Positions 63,086 to 64,000 of a DNA stretch of 64,000 nucleotides are shown in pieces (the first letter of the stretch is position 1; each line of letters opens with the position of its first letter). Under the pieces are notes generated by a model. The model was not told where the DNA came from. It ran no database searches and saw only the letters and a program-made list of their open reading frames with translations. Source of the stretch: Rhizobium sp. GTDB lineage: Bacteria > Pseudomonadota > Alphaproteobacteria > Rhizobiales > Rhizobiaceae. Location of the stretch: positions 248,001-312,000 of the forward strand of contig PEKW01000008.1 in the NCBI GenBank assembly GCA_002796995.1, in the 5' to 3' direction. The translations under genes and the position numbers were made by a program.

Positions 63086-64000
63086 TTGAGCGCCGATCTC
63101 CATGCACCGCTCGGCCAGGGCCGCAGGCCGGGAAGATCGCCGCGTCGCAGGCCCTCCTTAGGCACCATGCTCGGCAGCCTGGCGCTCGTCTCCATTGTCG
63201 GCCTCTCCACCTATTCTGCCTTCACGCCCCTGCCGCTGCGTCAGTTTTCCGACGCGGCGCCGAAGCCTGACGGCACGAACGGTGAGACGGCACAGGCGCC
63301 AGACGCCGCGGCCACGCCCGCAGGCTCCGGCCAGAACCTCGCCACCAGCCGGCCGCTCGGCGGAGCGACCGTGCAGCGCACGGTGACCGACGACGGTTCG
63401 GTCGTCACCAAGTTCAGCCCCAAGCCGCGCGACGGCAACGGACCAGTGCTGATCGACAGCCAGACCGTCGGCCAGGACAGCCGCGTCGCCGCCCTTCCCA
63501 ACGACGACCTGCTCGAAGACACGCCGGAGGGCCGCCTGCCGATCATCGGCCCCGATGGCCTGAGGCCCTTCGAGCAATATGCGCGTCCCTGGTCGGGCGC
63601 CCGCGCAACCCGCGTCGCCATCGTCGTCGGCGGCATCGGCCTCAGCCAGACCGGCAGCCAGCGCGCCATCCGCGACCTGCCCGAAGAAATCACGCTGGCC
63701 TTCGCCGCGACCGGCAACAGCCTCTCGCGCTGGATGCAGGAAGCCCGCCGCAAGGGCCACGAAATCGTGCTGCAGGTGCCCTTCGAGCCCTTCGACTATC
63801 CGGCCAACAATCCCGGCCGCGGCACGCTTCTGACGACAGACCAGCCAGGCGAGGCGCTGAAGAAGCTGCACGAGGCCATGGGCCGCATCACCAACTACAC
63901 CGGCGTCATGAACTACATGGGCGCGAAATACATGTCGGACGCCACGGCCTTCGAGCCGATCATGCGTGACATCGGCGCGCGCGGCCTGCTCTTCCTCGAC
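63086..64000 (+). CDS. Divergent polysaccharide deacetylase (YibQ family), 3' end outside window
   Basis: The visible 305 codons start at TTG 63086 (GGGAG about 10 nt upstream) and continue to the window edge without stop. Residues: basic cytosolic tail GRRPGRSPRRRRPSLG, one membrane anchor (SLALVSIVGLSTYSAF, about 30-46), a Pro/Ala/Gly-rich linker, and the catalytic-fold domain beginning ATRVAIVVGGIGLSQTGSQR (about 172), with LPEEITLAFAATGNSL and GHEIVLQVPFEPFDYP. This is the divergent polysaccharide deacetylase 2 (YibQ) family, always beside ctpA and EnvC-like genes in rhizobia. ATG 63167 is an alternative start but would shorten the cytosolic tail. Confidence 0.86.
   Translation, partial: MSADLHAPLGQGRRPGRSPRRRPSLGTMLGSLALVSIVGLSTYSAFTPLPLRQFSDAAPKPDGTNGETAQAPDAAATPAGSGQNLATSRPLGGATVQRTVTDDGSVVTKFSPKPRDGNGPVLIDSQTVGQDSRVAALPNDDLLEDTPEGRLPIIGPDGLRPFEQYARPWSGARATRVAIVVGGIGLSQTGSQRAIRDLPEEITLAFAATGNSLSRWMQEARRKGHEIVLQVPFEPFDYPANNPGRGTLLTTDQPGEALKKLHEAMGRITNYTGVMNYMGAKYMSDATAFEPIMRDIGARGLLFLD

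Overview
The window is about 63-64% GC (by eye), tightly packed, and reads as chromosome of a Rhizobiaceae-type alphaproteobacterium (order Hyphomicrobiales). The clearest evidence is the run tRNA-Ser(CGA), rplU, rpmA, two GNAT acetyltransferases, obgE, proB, proA, nadD, rsfS, rlmH, an EnvC-like M23 protein, ctpA and a divergent polysaccharide deacetylase (52.3-64 kb). IalB, DUF1275 and DUF6481 family proteins and two RirA-type iron boxes agree with this. There is no transposase, integrase, phage gene, CRISPR array or rRNA.

Layout. 1-4.5 kb: an FtsX-type ABC exporter divergent from a TesA-like esterase, then ThpR, a low-molecular-weight tyrosine phosphatase, pterin dehydratase and a DUF1232 protein. 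4.8-9.7 kb: IalB, rlmN and a TrpXYZ-type ABC importer. 9.7-22.9 kb: mixed genes (LysE exporter, SDR, argG, GlxA-type regulator, katE, a CPA2 antiporter divergent from a tiny XRE regulator, an M24 peptidase homologue, DUF1275, a cold-shock gene with a long leader, and small hypotheticals). 23.0-27.6 kb: an iron unit of TonB-dependent receptor, RhtX/FptX-like MFS carrier and convergent siderophore-interacting protein. Each transcription unit carries a TGA-N9-TCA iron-responsive box. 27.7-31.9 kb: a 2-aminoadipate/2-oxoadipate to 2-oxoglutarate module (HglS, a D-2-hydroxyglutarate-dehydrogenase-like flavoprotein and an aminotransferase).

31.9-52.3 kb is the most distinctive part: two adjoining systems for lignin-type aromatic acids. 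The first (32.1-42.6 kb) has a five-gene branched-chain-type ABC importer, a LigM/DesA-like tetrahydrofolate-dependent aromatic O-demethylase, a FadR-type GntR regulator, and an operon of an alpha/beta-hydrolase fused in frame to the LigA subunit of a 4,5-dioxygenase, LigB, a YciI-like protein and a MetF-like methylene-THF reductase. A perfect palindrome ATGTATACAT, or a one-mismatch copy, lies upstream of all three transcription units and was not noticed elsewhere, which suggests one GntR regulon. The second (42.7-52.3 kb) is a divergent pair of operons: enoyl-CoA hydratase, MarR, amidohydrolase and TRAP transporter one way; feruloyl-CoA-synthetase-like ligase, SDR dehydrogenase and acyl-CoA dehydrogenase the other. 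It matches the CoA-dependent beta-oxidative shortening of hydroxycinnamates described in Agrobacterium. Two TTGTwwACAA sites 23 bp apart sit between the operons.

Proposed working: hydroxycinnamates enter by TRAP and lose two side-chain carbons as acetyl-CoA. The resulting methoxybenzoates (vanillate or syringate type), also imported by the ABC system, are demethylated onto THF. MetF recycles the methyl group, and LigAB opens the ring. The tethered hydrolase may act on the ring-opened product, which would be a methyl ester if 3-O-methylgallate is the substrate. The usual lower-pathway genes (ligC, ligI, ligU/J/K) are absent from the window. Substrates and regulator-site pairings are inferences; families, overlaps and repeats are read from the sequence.
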